Below are positions 31,765 to 41,439 of a stretch of DNA of 64,000 bases, one piece after another. The notes beneath the pieces were generated by a model that searched no databases, had not been told where the DNA came from, and worked only from the letters and a program-made list of their open reading frames with translations. Origin of the DNA: Pseudomonas oryzihabitans NBRC 102199 (GTDB taxonomy: Bacteria; Pseudomonadota; Gammaproteobacteria; Pseudomonadales; Pseudomonadaceae); assembly GCF_000730625.1 (NCBI RefSeq), contig NZ_BBIT01000001.1:266609-330608 (forward strand). The letters run 5' to 3'. Numbering within the stretch: position 1 is the first letter of the stretch; every line of letters begins with the position of its first letter. A program made the position numbers and the translations under genes.

Positions 31765-33756
31765 TCAGGCTTCCAGGGACGCCATCAGCTGCAATTGCTG
31801 ACCGCTCGGCGCGGCCGCCGGCCTGCCCAGCAGATAGCCCTGGGCGAGCCGGACCCCCAGCTGCTGCAGCAGCGCCAGTTGTTCCGGGGTTTCCACGCCT
31901 TCGCAGAGCACCTCCAGCTTCATGGCCTTGCCCAGCAGCAACAGGGAGCTCAGCACCTCGCCGCGCTGTTCCTCATCCTGGATCGCCAGGATCCGCCGAT
32001 CGATCTTGATCAACTGGAAGGGCAGTTCGAGGATGGGGCCCAGGCCGGCGAAGCCGCTGCCGAAGTCGTCCAGGGCCATGCGGATGCCCAGCAGCTGGAG
32101 GAGGGCGAAGGACTGGCGGGTCCGGGTATCTATGACCAGTTCCACCCCTTCGGTGACTTCCAGCACCAGACGATTCGGCGCCAGGCGCGAGAGTCTGAGG
32201 GCCGCGGACACCCGCTCGTGCAGCATGGGATCGGCGAATTGCAGCGGCGAGAGATTGATGGAGACGCTCAGGTGCGGGGGCCACTGACTGGCCGCGAGAC
32301 AGGCCTCCTTCACCACCCATTCGCCCAGGGCGATGATGAAGTTGCCCTGTTCGGCCAGCGGGATGAACACCTCGGGCGAGACCAGGCCCAGGGTTGGGTG
32401 CTGCCAGCGCAGCAGCGCCTCGTAACCCGTCACCTGCCTGGGCTCGACGCGGTAGATGGGCTGGTAGTGCAGCAGGAATTCGTTGCCCACCAGCCCCTTG
32501 CGGACATCTTCCGGCGTGAGCAGCTCGGCATGGTCCAGAGGCGCGCCTAGGATGGCATCGATGCCGCCCTCGAAGACCCGGTCCCGGCCATCGCGCTTGG
32601 CGCGGTAGAGGGCGCGATCCGCACAGTCGAGCAGGTCCTCCGCGGTGCTCAGGCCGGCAAGACCGCTGCGGGCGATGCCGATGCTGACGGTGACCTGGGT
32701 CTTGTCATCCTGGCGGCCCTGGTGCGGGATCCGCAGGTCGCGAACGCGTTGCAGGATGGTCTCGGCCACGTCCAGCGCGGCGGCCGGACCGATCCGCTCC
32801 AGCAGCACGACGAACTCCTCGCCGCCATAGCGACCGACCCTGTCACCCGGGCCCAACCCGACCGCCAGGGCCTTGGCCACGGTGCGCAGGCAATCATCCC
32901 CGGCAAGGTGGCCGTAGTAGTCGTTGTAGCGCTTGAAGTGATCCACGTCGATCAGCAGTACGGCCCCCTGTTCGCCGGCCAGGCGCCGCTGCCAGAAGGC
33001 CTCCAGCAGCAGATGGAGCTGACGCCGATTGGCGAGGCCGGTGAGGGAATCCGTTTCCGAGAGGATCTGCAGATCCTGGTTGGCCGAATTGAGTGACGCC
33101 AGGCGGACTTCTTCACGCAGCTTGTAGAGATAGGAGCGGCGCCCTTCGACGTTCAGCCAGTAGCTGGCCAACAGGGAAAAGAAGGCCATGACGATGGCGT
33201 TGGTCATCATCAGCCCACCCACGATCGGTGACACCGGCGCTTCATGGACGGCCAGGGCGATCACCGACAGGGCGAAGCCATTGAACAGCAGGGCCGGCAG
33301 CAGCGGACTCTTCATGCAGGTGTTGACGAAGGCCAGCATCAGCGGCCAGGTAAAGATGAACAGCGTCTGGTTCATCTCCCTGCCCGACGGGCCATTGATC
33401 ACCAGGTTGTAGACCACCAGCAGGCCGACATAGAACGGCAGCGAGGCCAGGGTTTCGCGCCAGCGCGTCGGTACCCCGCGCAGCAGCACCACGACCAACA
33501 GCGCGAAGGGTGTGGCGATCCCCAGCATCTGGGCGGCCGCCCAGGGCAGGGCGTCTTGCAGCAGCAGCCACCACCAGATCAGAAAGCTGTTGTAGCTCAG
33601 GGTGCCGATGAGCAGGCAGCGCGTGAGGTGACGCGTGCGCTGCTTATGGATGTCCAGCTGAAACAGGCGCTCCAGCACCGGGGCGAAGGCAAAGGGCCCG
33701 ACCGGCTGGGCAAGCGTTTGATCGACGAGCCGACCCAGCTCTGGGGAGGTTTTCAT
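31765..33756 (-). CDS. Membrane-bound GGDEF-EAL cyclic-di-GMP protein
   Basis: A 663-aa protein. Residues 40-205 hold five to six membrane helices of a MASE-like sensor. The GGDEF domain (about 225-390) has the active-site motif GGEEF, so diguanylate cyclase activity is plausible. The inhibitory RxxD site upstream reads GPGD and is lost. The EAL domain (about 405-655) keeps YEALLRW, INLSPLQF, LDDFGSG, KIDRR, EGVETPEQ and QGYLLGRP, all residues expected of an active phosphodiesterase. It may be bifunctional; the signal is unknown. It is transcribed alone on the minus strand after the next chemoreceptor. Confidence 0.9.
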   Translation of the reverse strand: MKTSPELGRLVDQTLAQPVGPFAFAPVLERLFQLDIHKQRTRHLTRCLLIGTLSYNSFLIWWWLLLQDALPWAAAQMLGIATPFALLVVVLLRGVPTRWRETLASLPFYVGLLVVYNLVINGPSGREMNQTLFIFTWPLMLAFVNTCMKSPLLPALLFNGFALSVIALAVHEAPVSPIVGGLMMTNAIVMAFFSLLASYWLNVEGRRSYLYKLREEVRLASLNSANQDLQILSETDSLTGLANRRQLHLLLEAFWQRRLAGEQGAVLLIDVDHFKRYNDYYGHLAGDDCLRTVAKALAVGLGPGDRVGRYGGEEFVVLLERIGPAAALDVAETILQRVRDLRIPHQGRQDDKTQVTVSIGIARSGLAGLSTAEDLLDCADRALYRAKRDGRDRVFEGGIDAILGAPLDHAELLTPEDVRKGLVGNEFLLHYQPIYRVEPRQVTGYEALLRWQHPTLGLVSPEVFIPLAEQGNFIIALGEWVVKEACLAASQWPPHLSVSINLSPLQFADPMLHERVSAALRLSRLAPNRLVLEVTEGVELVIDTRTRQSFALLQLLGIRMALDDFGSGFAGLGPILELPFQLIKIDRRILAIQDEEQRGEVLSSLLLLGKAMKLEVLCEGVETPEQLALLQQLGVRLAQGYLLGRPAAAPSGQQLQLMASLEA

Positions 33757-33897
33757 GGCAAGCCCGGGCTGACAGGGTGGATAGCGACGTCCGAAGATAG
33801 ACGTGTAATGTCAATATGATGGCATTCTGTGACCGCCTTCTCGTTTGGAGATTCGTCCCAGATGACCAGTGGTTGAGTTGGAGAACCTGACGGTCCG

Positions 33898-33930
33898 AGC
33901 CCCCTGTCACAGGTCGCTGTGCAGGGGGCT
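33898..33930. terminator. Strong hairpin between chemoreceptor and GGDEF-EAL genes
   Basis: AGCCCCCTG and CAGGGGGCT bracket an inner stem CACAG-GTCG-CTGTG with one unpaired T. A T run (33935-33939) follows on the plus strand only. Because both flanking genes are on the minus strand, it probably works as a structured 3' end of the chemoreceptor mRNA, or as a barrier to antisense reading. Confidence 0.6.
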
Positions 33931-33939
33931 GGGCGTTTT

Positions 33940-35856
33940 TCAGACCTTGAAGCGGGTGGTCATCTCCTGCAGGCGTACGCCGATGCGGGCCAACTCCATG
34001 CTCGAGGAGGCCGTCTCTTCGCTGGCGGCCGCGGTCTGGTCGGAAATGTCGCGGACATTGGTGACGTTGCGACTGATCTCTTCGCCCGCCGCACCCTGCT
34101 GTTCCGCAGCGCAGGCGATCTGATCGTTCATCGATTCGATGTCCTTGACCGAGCGGGTGATGCGCTTGAGCATTTCGCCCGCCTCGCGCGACAGGCCGAC
34201 GCTGCTGTCGGTCAACTGCACGTTGTGGTCGAGCACGGCCGCCATGCGATCGGTGCTCTGATGCAGGCCGGTGATGAGCTGGGCGATCTCGTCGGTCGAG
34301 GAGCGGGTGCGCTGGGCCAGGCCGCGGACTTCGTCGGCGACCACCGCGAAGCCGCGGCCCGCCTCGCCGGCGCGAGCGGCTTCGATGGCGGCATTGAGCG
34401 CCAGCAGATTGGTCTGCTCGGAGACGGCCTTGATCACGTCGAGCACGCCGCCGATGCTATCGGCATGGCCGCGCAGGGTGGCCATGGCCGCCTTGGTGGA
34501 TGCCATTTCCTGCGCCAGCAGTTCGATCTGGGCGACGGCCTTGTCGACCGCCTGGTCGCCCTGCTGGGCCTGCTGACTGGCCTCCTGTGCCGAGCGGGCG
34601 GCTGCCCCGGCATTGCGCGCCACCTCGTGGGTGGTCGCCGTCATCTCCTGCATCGCGGTGGCGATCTGGTCGGTCTCGATCTTTTGCGCCTGCACGCCGG
34701 CGCTGGTCTGCTCGGTCACCGCCGACAGCTGCTCGGCGGCACTGGCGACCTGGACGACGCCGTCCTTCATCTCGCCAATGAGTCCACGCAGGTTCGTGGT
34801 CATCTGCAGCATGCTGAGCTGCAGCGCGCCCAGTTCATCCTTGCGGGTCACCTCCAGCTGATGGGTGAAGTCGCCGTTGGCGACCGTCTGGGCCAGCAGG
34901 ACGGTGTCCTTCAGGGGGCGGACGATGGAGCGGGTGATCAGCCAGGCGCCCAGCAGGCCCAGGGCGATGGCGATGGCCAGCCATACCAGCAACAGCTGAC
35001 GTGCACCGCTCACATCCGCCAGCTGGAATTCCTTCTGGATCGCGGTCAGCTTGTCGGCCACCGACAGCAGCGTGGTGATGGTGGTGGTGATACCGGCCTG
35101 GCCCTGATCCACCTGGACCTGGGCGGTGATCAGCTGTTGCAGGCGCTGCTGGTAGCCGGCGAGTTCGTTGCCAAGCGTCTGCAGCGTCTCGGTCGGCAAG
35201 GCGCTGGTCGTGGCGAGTCGTTTGACCTTTGCCTGGATACCGTCCAGGGCACCCTGGGCCGCGGCCTCGCTTTCCTTGGTAGGCGTGGTGGCATAGCTAC
35301 GCAGGGCAATGCGCATCTGCTGCAGGTCGATGAAGAGGGCCGCCACCTGCTGGCGGTCTTCGACTCGCCCATCCGGGGCGTTGGCCGCCGTGGCCAAGGC
35401 CAGCACATAGGTGTTGGCCGCTTCCGCCGTGGCGGTCGCCGCCTGCTGGATCGCCGCACGCTCCCGTGTGGCGGTCACGACCTGGGTGTAGAAGTCCCGA
35501 TAGCGCTTGAGTGCGCCCTGGGCTTCGCTCAGCAGGGCTTCGTTGGCCCTCGAGTTGAAGTTGGGGACGATGCTCTGCAATTGAGCTTCGATCTTGTCCA
35601 GTGCGGCCAGCCATTTGGCCGCCTGGGCATCGTCGGCCTTGACGATATAGACGAGGCGCTCGATGCGCATGTCGCGCGCCAGGGTGCTGTAGCCGGAGAT
35701 GTCGCCGATTCGTTCGCTGCGATCGCGCAGGGCGTCCGTGGCTTGCCAGCCGGTGTAGGCCACCAGCAGGATCATGCCGATGAGCAGGGAGAAGCCAAGC
35801 GCCAGCTTGGCCCGGACGCTGATGTTGCTGAGGAAATTCCAGCCATTGTGCTGCAT
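33940..35856 (-). CDS. Methyl-accepting chemotaxis protein, long helical sensor
   Basis: A 638-aa chemoreceptor. TM1 lies at about 14-34 ([19 protein letters not shown]), a long all-helical periplasmic region of about 250 residues follows (size and pattern fit a helical bimodular or 4HB-tandem sensor like McpS), then TM2 at about 292-312 ([19 protein letters not shown]), HAMP, and the signalling coil with tip [25 protein letters not shown]. The C-terminus ends EMTTRFKV. Start MQHNGWNF was chosen; an upstream ATG adds 16 residues without a membrane role. HBM sensors bind TCA intermediates in McpS; the ligand here is unknown. Confidence 0.9.
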   Translation of the reverse strand: MQHNGWNFLSNISVRAKLALGFSLLIGMILLVAYTGWQATDALRDRSERIGDISGYSTLARDMRIERLVYIVKADDAQAAKWLAALDKIEAQLQSIVPNFNSRANEALLSEAQGALKRYRDFYTQVVTATRERAAIQQAATATAEAANTYVLALATAANAPDGRVEDRQQVAALFIDLQQMRIALRSYATTPTKESEAAAQGALDGIQAKVKRLATTSALPTETLQTLGNELAGYQQRLQQLITAQVQVDQGQAGITTTITTLLSVADKLTAIQKEFQLADVSGARQLLLVWLAIAIALGLLGAWLITRSIVRPLKDTVLLAQTVANGDFTHQLEVTRKDELGALQLSMLQMTTNLRGLIGEMKDGVVQVASAAEQLSAVTEQTSAGVQAQKIETDQIATAMQEMTATTHEVARNAGAAARSAQEASQQAQQGDQAVDKAVAQIELLAQEMASTKAAMATLRGHADSIGGVLDVIKAVSEQTNLLALNAAIEAARAGEAGRGFAVVADEVRGLAQRTRSSTDEIAQLITGLHQSTDRMAAVLDHNVQLTDSSVGLSREAGEMLKRITRSVKDIESMNDQIACAAEQQGAAGEEISRNVTNVRDISDQTAAASEETASSSMELARIGVRLQEMTTRFKV

Positions 35857-35904
35857 GAGGACTACCTGGATAGAGGCCGGCGAGGACGAGTCTTCGGCGG
35901 ACAT

Positions 35905-36270
35905 GCGTTAATTGTTATCGCGATAGTTTTTCGCCCGCGGACGGACGTTGAATACCTGCCACCCTGGACGTAGCCTCCAGGGCCGTCGGTTAATCGCCGA
36001 GGCGAAGGCAGGTGCGAGTGCCCGCCAGGGGCGACCTGGACATAGCGGGTAAGTCTGACCATAACGGCGAAAAAGTGATCCATGTCACATCTTTCCCGGG
36101 GATGGTTGGTGCCAATTTATGGATGGACGGCGCCTGGTCTGCCGAGGGGAGCTCGGGTATCCGCCTGGTCAGCCGGATACAAGCCGGGTAGGGTCCGAGA
36201 CAAGGGCGTGGACTGTTCGCTGGTGGACCGGAGCGGACAGCAACTTGCCAATTACCCGAATCGGGAAATA
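35905..36270. other. Intergenic region upstream of DUF1654 gene
   Basis: About 370 bases between divergent genes, with no supported gene. A frame open from 36082 has poor composition ahead of the DUF1654 start. The right edge holds a LexA box and so the DUF1654 promoter; the left should hold the chemoreceptor promoter. Confidence 0.45.
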
Positions 36271-36286
36271 CTGTATAAAAAAACAG
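36271..36286 (+). promoter_or_regulatory. LexA (SOS) box
   Basis: CTGTATAAAAAAACAG fits the gammaproteobacterial LexA pattern CTG-N10-CAG, with TA-rich centre. It begins 33 bases before the DUF1654 start codon, a position suited to repression. One LexA-regulated gene in P. aeruginosa, as I recall, is also a DUF1654 member, so SOS control here is likely. Confidence 0.75.
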
Positions 36287-36303
36287 GTATGGAGGCTGCG
36301 CCC

Positions 36304-36546
36304 ATGGCATACAGCCAGTCGTCTCAGCTGACTTCCTATGACCGTCTGACGATGAGGGTCTCGCGGCTGGTCAACAACGCCCGCGGGGTCCTCGACAGGC
36401 ACGTCCATGTGGAGCGCCTGGAGGCCAGCAGCGAAGACTGGGCGCTGTTGCTCGAGGCCTTCGAGGAGACCGAGGGGCTGATCGTGGCCCACCGTGATGA
36501 CGGCAGCATCGACCTGTTCTGGAAGGTCTGCTACGACGATTTCTGA
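36304..36546 (+). CDS. DUF1654 family protein, SOS-regulated
   Basis: An 80-aa protein of the Pseudomonas-typical DUF1654 family: SYDRLTMRVSRLVNNAR near the N-terminus, then VERLEASSEDWALLLEAFEE and a last strand DGSIDLFWKV. The function is unknown; related members are induced by DNA damage. The ATG at 36304 follows GGAGG by about 10 bases and sits directly after the LexA box, which decides this start over the longer frame. Confidence 0.82.
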   Translation: MAYSQSSQLTSYDRLTMRVSRLVNNARGVLDRHVHVERLEASSEDWALLLEAFEETEGLIVAHRDDGSIDLFWKVCYDDF

Positions 36547-36622
36547 GCGGACGCGACAGGCTCGTCCAACGTATTCGCCTTGGCTTCGGTGGGCGGATTG
36601 TCGATTGAAAGGGAGGTTGGCA

Positions 36623-37147
36623 ATGAATTTCCAGCGTCTGGGCCCGACCTGGGCTCCCGCCTATCGCCAGTTGATGCTGGACGCCTATGCCAGGCATCCG
36701 GAAGCCTTCACCTCCAGTCCTGCAGAGCGGGCCGGGCTGCCGCTCGAGTGGTGGGAGCGTCGTCTGCAGGAGGGTGACGGAGCAGGGGAGCGGGTCTGGG
36801 GCGCGACCCAGGGCGCGGAGCTGCTGGGCGTGGTGGGGCTGAGCCACGAGACGAGGGAAAAGGCTCGGCACAAGGCCACCCTGTTCGGCCTGTACGTGCC
36901 CGATCGGCACCGGCGGCTGGGCCTGGCGAAAGGTCTGCTCGGCGAATTGCTGGCCCAGGCAGCGACCTGGCCCGACCTGAGGGTCGTCCAGCTCACGGTC
37001 ACCGAGGGCAATCAGGCCGCTCTGGCGCTGTACGAGCAGGCAGGCTTCAGCGTCTTCGGCAGAGAGCCGCTGGCGGTCGCCGTGGGAGATACCTGGTTCA
37101 CCAAGCTGCACCTCTGGTGCGATCTGGACAGGTTGCGCCTCGGTTAG
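36623..37147 (+). CDS. GNAT family N-acetyltransferase
   Basis: A 174-aa acyl-CoA-dependent acetyltransferase. The acetyl-CoA site is visible in LFGLYVPDRHRRLGLAKGLL (motif A, with R/H-R-x-G-L-A-K for the usual Q/R-x-x-G-x-G/A), and the later strand ALALYEQAGF is motif B. The N-terminal part has a long acidic loop. The substrate cannot be told. The start follows GGGAGG by seven bases. The gene stands alone between DUF1654 and the autotransporter gene. Confidence 0.82.
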   Translation: MNFQRLGPTWAPAYRQLMLDAYARHPEAFTSSPAERAGLPLEWWERRLQEGDGAGERVWGATQGAELLGVVGLSHETREKARHKATLFGLYVPDRHRRLGLAKGLLGELLAQAATWPDLRVVQLTVTEGNQAALALYEQAGFSVFGREPLAVAVGDTWFTKLHLWCDLDRLRLG

Positions 37148-37329
37148 GACCCGCTCACCACATACGAAGCACCGTTGCCGCTGCGGCCTGCGAGTCGTGG
37201 TGCTGGGCTTCATAAGATGTCGTAAAACTGCCTTCGAACCGCCGCCACACCGTCACATCACCGCTCTAGGCTCGCCGCCCCAAGACAGCTTGTAACAAGT
37301 TGTATCCACAGGCCCAAGGGGAAGCGCTG

Positions 37330-40300
37330 GTGAAACGTTCAGGTAACAAACCCGCGGTGTTGACGATCGCATTCGCGGCGTCGCTGTTGGCACTTTCGGT
37401 GCAGGCAGCCAGCCGTTCGGGCAACAACGCCATCAATGGCGTCGATCTGCTATCCGGCTACAACAAGCTCTGGACGCCCGGCGCCAGCTGGAACACCGGC
37501 ACGCCCACCGCCTTCGGGGCGCCCATTCTGCAGCGCAATATCCAGTACGTGGTCGACCTCGCGAAGACCCGCACCCAGGCCCAGGAGATAGCGGCCTACT
37601 ACGATGACCGCCGCGACCAGAGCTACAGCCTGATCAGCGGCCTGGGTTCCCTGGCCAATGGCTACCTGGCCGGCTCCGGCGCCTTCACCACCATCCCGGT
37701 GTTCGATGCCTCCACCCAGACCACCAAGTACAGCGACAACGGCAATGGCGCCGGCGACGCCAATTCGCAGCTGGGCAAGGTGGTGCAACTGGTCCAGGCG
37801 ATCCGCAACGATGCCTCCACCACCCCGGCCAAGAATGCCTACCAGTATCCGCGGCCCTGGCGCCAGGCGGGCGTGGACATCGTGCCGCTGTCGTTGCGCC
37901 CGGCCCTCAGCACCACACCGCAGAGCGACGGCGGCTTTCCCAGCGGCCACACCAACGCCGCCTATCTCGCCGGGATCGGCTTCGGCTATGCCGTGCCCCA
38001 GCGCCTGGGCGAGGAACTGTTCCGCGCCTCGGAGCTGGGCAACAACCGCATCGTCGCCGGCATGCACTCGCCGCTGGACGTGATTGGCGGGCGCATCACC
38101 GCCACCTATTTCGCCATCGACAACCTGGTCAACAACGCCCAGCTGCGCAGCGATGCCTTCGCCCAGGCCCAGGTCTACTTCGCCCAGCAATGTGGCGGCG
38201 ACATCAACAACTGCGTGGACAGGATCGATCCGGCCACCGATCAGCAATCCCAGCATGCCCAGGACAAGGCGCTGTACACCGCCCGCCTGACCTATGGCTT
38301 CGCCCCCGTCGGCCCGACCAACCTGGCGCCGGTGGTGCCGGTCAACGCCGAGGTCTTGCTGGAAACGCGCTTTCCGTATCTCACCGCCAGTCAGCGCCGC
38401 GACATCCTGGCCAGCACCGAGCTGTCTTCGGGCTATGCGGTCATCGACGAATCCAACGGCTACGGCCGGCTCAATCTGATGGCCGCGGCCGACGGCTACG
38501 GCGCCTTCAATGGCAATGTCAGCGTGAACATGGATGCGAGCCAGGGTGGCTTCAACGCCCGCGACGCCTGGCGCAACGACATCGGCGGCAGCGGCAGCCT
38601 GACCAAGAACGGCAGCGGCGAACTCACCCTCAGCGGCTTCAACACCTACAGCGGCGGCACGCTGATCAACGGCGGTACCCTGCGCGGTCATGCCCGGGCC
38701 TTCGGCAGCGGCGACATCACCGACAACGCCACCCTGGTGCTGGATCAGTCGGTCAACGACAGCCTGGCCAACAACCTGCACGGCAACGGCAGCCTGGTAA
38801 AGACCGGGGTCGGCTCCCTGAGCCTGACCGGCAACAGCGACTTCGCCGGCACCACCCGCGTCGACCAGGGCCGCCTGGCCATCGACGGCAACCTCGGGCA
38901 TTCGGCGGTCACCGTCAACTCGGGCGCCACCCTCGGTGGCAATGGCAGTCTCGGCAGCCTGCGCGTGGCCCAGGGCGGCATCCTCGCGCCCGGCAACTCG
39001 GTGGGCCAGCTCAACGTCAACGGCAACGTCACCCTCGACCAGGGCTCCGTCTACCAGGTCGAGACCGATGCCAGCGGCCGCGCCGATCGCCTGGTGGCCA
39101 CGGGCGGTATCACCGTCAATGGCGCCACCCTGGCATTGGTTTCCAGTCCCTACTGGCAGCCGCTGGGCAGCTATCAGCTGCTGAGCGCGGGCAACGGGCT
39201 GAGCGGGCGCTTCGGCCCGATCCAGTCCGACTTCGCCTTCCTGACCCCGACCCTGAGCTATGGCGCCAACCAGGCGACCCTGAGTCTGGCGCGCAATGGC
39301 GTGGCCTTCGCCGACCTGGCCGAGGGCCGTAACGCCCGGGCTGCCGCTGCGGGCCTGGATCGCGCCGGCGCCGGCAATGCACTCTGGAACCAGGTCGCCG
39401 CGACCAATGCCGCGGGGGCAGGCTCGACGTTCCAGAGCCTGGGCAACGAACTGCACGCCTCGACCAAGACCGTGCTGGTGGAAAACAGCCGGCTGGTGCG
39501 CACTGCCATGAGCGATCGCCTGAGCGATGCGCAGAGCGAGCTCCCGTCCAGCTCCGGCATCCAGGGTCTGGCCGGCAGTCGCGAGCGCGGACTGGTCTGG
39601 ACCCAGGCCCTCGGCGCCTGGGGCCACAACGACGGCAGTCATGACGCCAGCAGCCTGGACAGCCACAGCCGCGGCCTGCTGATCGGCAGCGACGTACCCC
39701 TGGACGGCGGCTGGCGCGTCGGCGGGCTGGTGGGCTTCGGCCACACCGATCTCGACCTGCGTGGCGAATCCGGCTCGGCGGACAGCACCGACTACCACCT
39801 GGGCCTCTATGCAGGCCAACAGTGGGATGCCCTCAGCCTCAAGCTGGGCCTGGCCCATAGCTGGCACCAGGTGGAGGCACGGCGCAACCTGGCGATCCTC
39901 GGCACCGACCAGCGCCTGGCGCCGGACTACGACGCCGGCACCACCCAGGCCTTCGGCGAGCTGGCCTATCGGATCGAGGCGGGGAGCCTGAATCTTTCGC
40001 CCTTCGCCAGTCTGGCCCATGTGCACCTGCAGACCGACGGCTTCCACGAGCGTAGCGGGGCGCTGGACCTGGACAATCCGCGGCAGAATACCGACGTGAC
40101 CTTCAGCACCCTCGGCCTGCGCCTGGCGAGCAAACCGCTGGGTGACTGGAAGCTGGTGCCGAGTGCCACCCTGGGCTGGCGCCACGCCTTTGGCGACACC
40201 ACCCCCGAGCATGAGGCGGCCTTCGCTGGCGGCCCGGCGTTCAAGGTGGTGGGGGCGCCCATCGCGCGTGACGCGGCGGTGGTGCGCGGGGCGCTGGACC

Positions 40301-40404
40301 TGGCGCTGAGCGAGACGGTCTCGCTGGGCCTGGGTTATGACGGACAACTGAGCGGTCGGACCAAGGACCAGGACCTCGACGCGCGACTCAGCTGGCGCTT
40401 CTGA
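37330..40404 (+). CDS. Autotransporter with PAP2 acid-phosphatase passenger
   Basis: A 1,024-aa type Va secreted protein. A signal peptide (about 1-27, ending VQAAS) leads into a PAP2 phosphatase domain (about 60-270) with all three signature parts: K-x6-RP (KNAYQYPRP), PSGH and R-x5-H-x3-D (RIVAGMHSPLD). A beta-helix passenger follows, with repeats such as GGTLINGGTLRG and GATLGGNGSLGS (about 400-600), and a 12-strand beta-barrel from about 760 to the last residues SWRF. GTG at 37330 is the best start; TTG at 37300 adds ten residues before the signal. The phosphatase should act outside the cell, perhaps for phosphate scavenging. Confidence 0.92.
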   Translation: MKRSGNKPAVLTIAFAASLLALSVQAASRSGNNAINGVDLLSGYNKLWTPGASWNTGTPTAFGAPILQRNIQYVVDLAKTRTQAQEIAAYYDDRRDQSYSLISGLGSLANGYLAGSGAFTTIPVFDASTQTTKYSDNGNGAGDANSQLGKVVQLVQAIRNDASTTPAKNAYQYPRPWRQAGVDIVPLSLRPALSTTPQSDGGFPSGHTNAAYLAGIGFGYAVPQRLGEELFRASELGNNRIVAGMHSPLDVIGGRITATYFAIDNLVNNAQLRSDAFAQAQVYFAQQCGGDINNCVDRIDPATDQQSQHAQDKALYTARLTYGFAPVGPTNLAPVVPVNAEVLLETRFPYLTASQRRDILASTELSSGYAVIDESNGYGRLNLMAAADGYGAFNGNVSVNMDASQGGFNARDAWRNDIGGSGSLTKNGSGELTLSGFNTYSGGTLINGGTLRGHARAFGSGDITDNATLVLDQSVNDSLANNLHGNGSLVKTGVGSLSLTGNSDFAGTTRVDQGRLAIDGNLGHSAVTVNSGATLGGNGSLGSLRVAQGGILAPGNSVGQLNVNGNVTLDQGSVYQVETDASGRADRLVATGGITVNGATLALVSSPYWQPLGSYQLLSAGNGLSGRFGPIQSDFAFLTPTLSYGANQATLSLARNGVAFADLAEGRNARAAAAGLDRAGAGNALWNQVAATNAAGAGSTFQSLGNELHASTKTVLVENSRLVRTAMSDRLSDAQSELPSSSGIQGLAGSRERGLVWTQALGAWGHNDGSHDASSLDSHSRGLLIGSDVPLDGGWRVGGLVGFGHTDLDLRGESGSADSTDYHLGLYAGQQWDALSLKLGLAHSWHQVEARRNLAILGTDQRLAPDYDAGTTQAFGELAYRIEAGSLNLSPFASLAHVHLQTDGFHERSGALDLDNPRQNTDVTFSTLGLRLASKPLGDWKLVPSATLGWRHAFGDTTPEHEAAFAGGPAFKVVGAPIARDAAVVRGALDLALSETVSLGLGYDGQLSGRTKDQDLDARLSWRF

Positions 40405-40462
40405 GGATAGGCGTCCCGAGCGCGCGAGCAAATCGGGCATCTGGTACTGGGTACTGAAGACG

Positions 40463-40493
40463 GGCGAGGCCACCGGAGACGGATGGCCTCGCC
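40463..40493. terminator. Bidirectional terminator between convergent genes
   Basis: GGCGAGGCCA and TGGCCTCGCC are perfect 10-bp arms around an 11-base loop. The hairpin lies between the 3' ends of the autotransporter and the sugar-binding protein genes. The T tract is short on both sides. Confidence 0.65.
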
Positions 40494-40504
40494 TGCTTTC
40501 CGGG

Positions 40505-41425
40505 TTAGAAGGACGCCAGGTTGTCCGGCGTGATCAGCTGGAAGGGGACCCGGGTGAGATTGCTGCTGGTGGAGCCATTGGCCAGGCGCAAGGCCATGTC
40601 CACCGCGCCCTGACCCTGGCCCTTGGCATCCTGCAGCACGCTGACGGCCAACTTGCCCTCGCGCATTTCCTGCAAGCCATCGGGCGTGCCGTCGATGCCG
40701 CCCACCAGATACTTCGCCAGCGGCTTGCCAGCCTTTTCCAGGCCACGGATGGCACCGATGGCCATCTCATCGTTGTTGGCGGCGACGATGTCGAAGGCCA
40801 CGCCCTTGTCGACCCACTGCAGGACGCGTTCGGTCGCCTCGCTGCGCTGCCAGTTGGCCGAGGCCTTCACCACCACCTGCATGTCGGGATACTTGGCCAC
40901 TACCTTCTCGACGCTCTCGGTGCGCAGCTTGGTCGCCGGGTGACCCGGTTCGCCCATGAGGATCGCCACCTTGCCCTTGTAACCGGCGCGGCGGGCCAGC
41001 TCCTCCATCTGCATCGTCGCGGCTTCCACCTCGTCGGAGCCGACGAAGCCGGCATAGGCGGGCAGGGGAGAGACGCTGGGGCGGTAGTTGATGAACACCA
41101 GCGGCACCTTGCTGCTCATCGCCAGGGACAGCATCTCCTGGGTATTGCTGTCGTCGATCAGATTGACGATGACCGCATCGACGTGGGCGGCGATCAGGTT
41201 GCGGTACTGGCGCAGCTGCAGGGCGCTGTCACTGTTGGCGTTTTCCAGGAAGAGGTCCGCGTCCAGGGTATGGGCGCGCTCCTCGACGTTGTTGATCAGC
41301 AGGGTGCGGAAGTTGTCGCGCTTGGAGGTCAGGACACCGATGAGCGGCGCGTTGGCCTGGGCCAGGTTTACCCAGGTGGCGGCCAGGACGAGACTGGCGA
41401 GAAGACGAAGCTTGGGCTTGAACAT
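40505..41425 (-). CDS. Periplasmic sugar-binding protein, orphan
   Basis: A 306-aa type I periplasmic binding protein of the ribose/galactose class. It has a signal peptide (about 1-24, ending AQA), a start strand APLIGVLTSKRDNF, a hinge region with AANNDEMAIGAI and DGTPDGLQEM. There is no ABC ATPase or permease next to it. The start at MFKPKLRL gives the signal peptide; the longer frame upstream is antisense to the chemoreceptor 3' end. It lies 14 bases after the chemoreceptor gene and is probably co-transcribed, so it may present a sugar to that receptor as RbsB and MglB do to Trg. Confidence 0.88.
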   Translation of the reverse strand: MFKPKLRLLASLVLAATWVNLAQANAPLIGVLTSKRDNFRTLLINNVEERAHTLDADLFLENANSDSALQLRQYRNLIAAHVDAVIVNLIDDSNTQEMLSLAMSSKVPLVFINYRPSVSPLPAYAGFVGSDEVEAATMQMEELARRAGYKGKVAILMGEPGHPATKLRTESVEKVVAKYPDMQVVVKASANWQRSEATERVLQWVDKGVAFDIVAANNDEMAIGAIRGLEKAGKPLAKYLVGGIDGTPDGLQEMREGKLAVSVLQDAKGQGQGAVDMALRLANGSTSSNLTRVPFQLITPDNLASF

Positions 41426-41439
41426 GAGTCGGTCCCCGA

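Noticed and set aside
37450..40473. 1,007-aa frame opposite the autotransporter
   Set aside because: It lies wholly antisense to a protein with clear PAP2, beta-helix and barrel motifs. GC-rich third positions keep such frames open.
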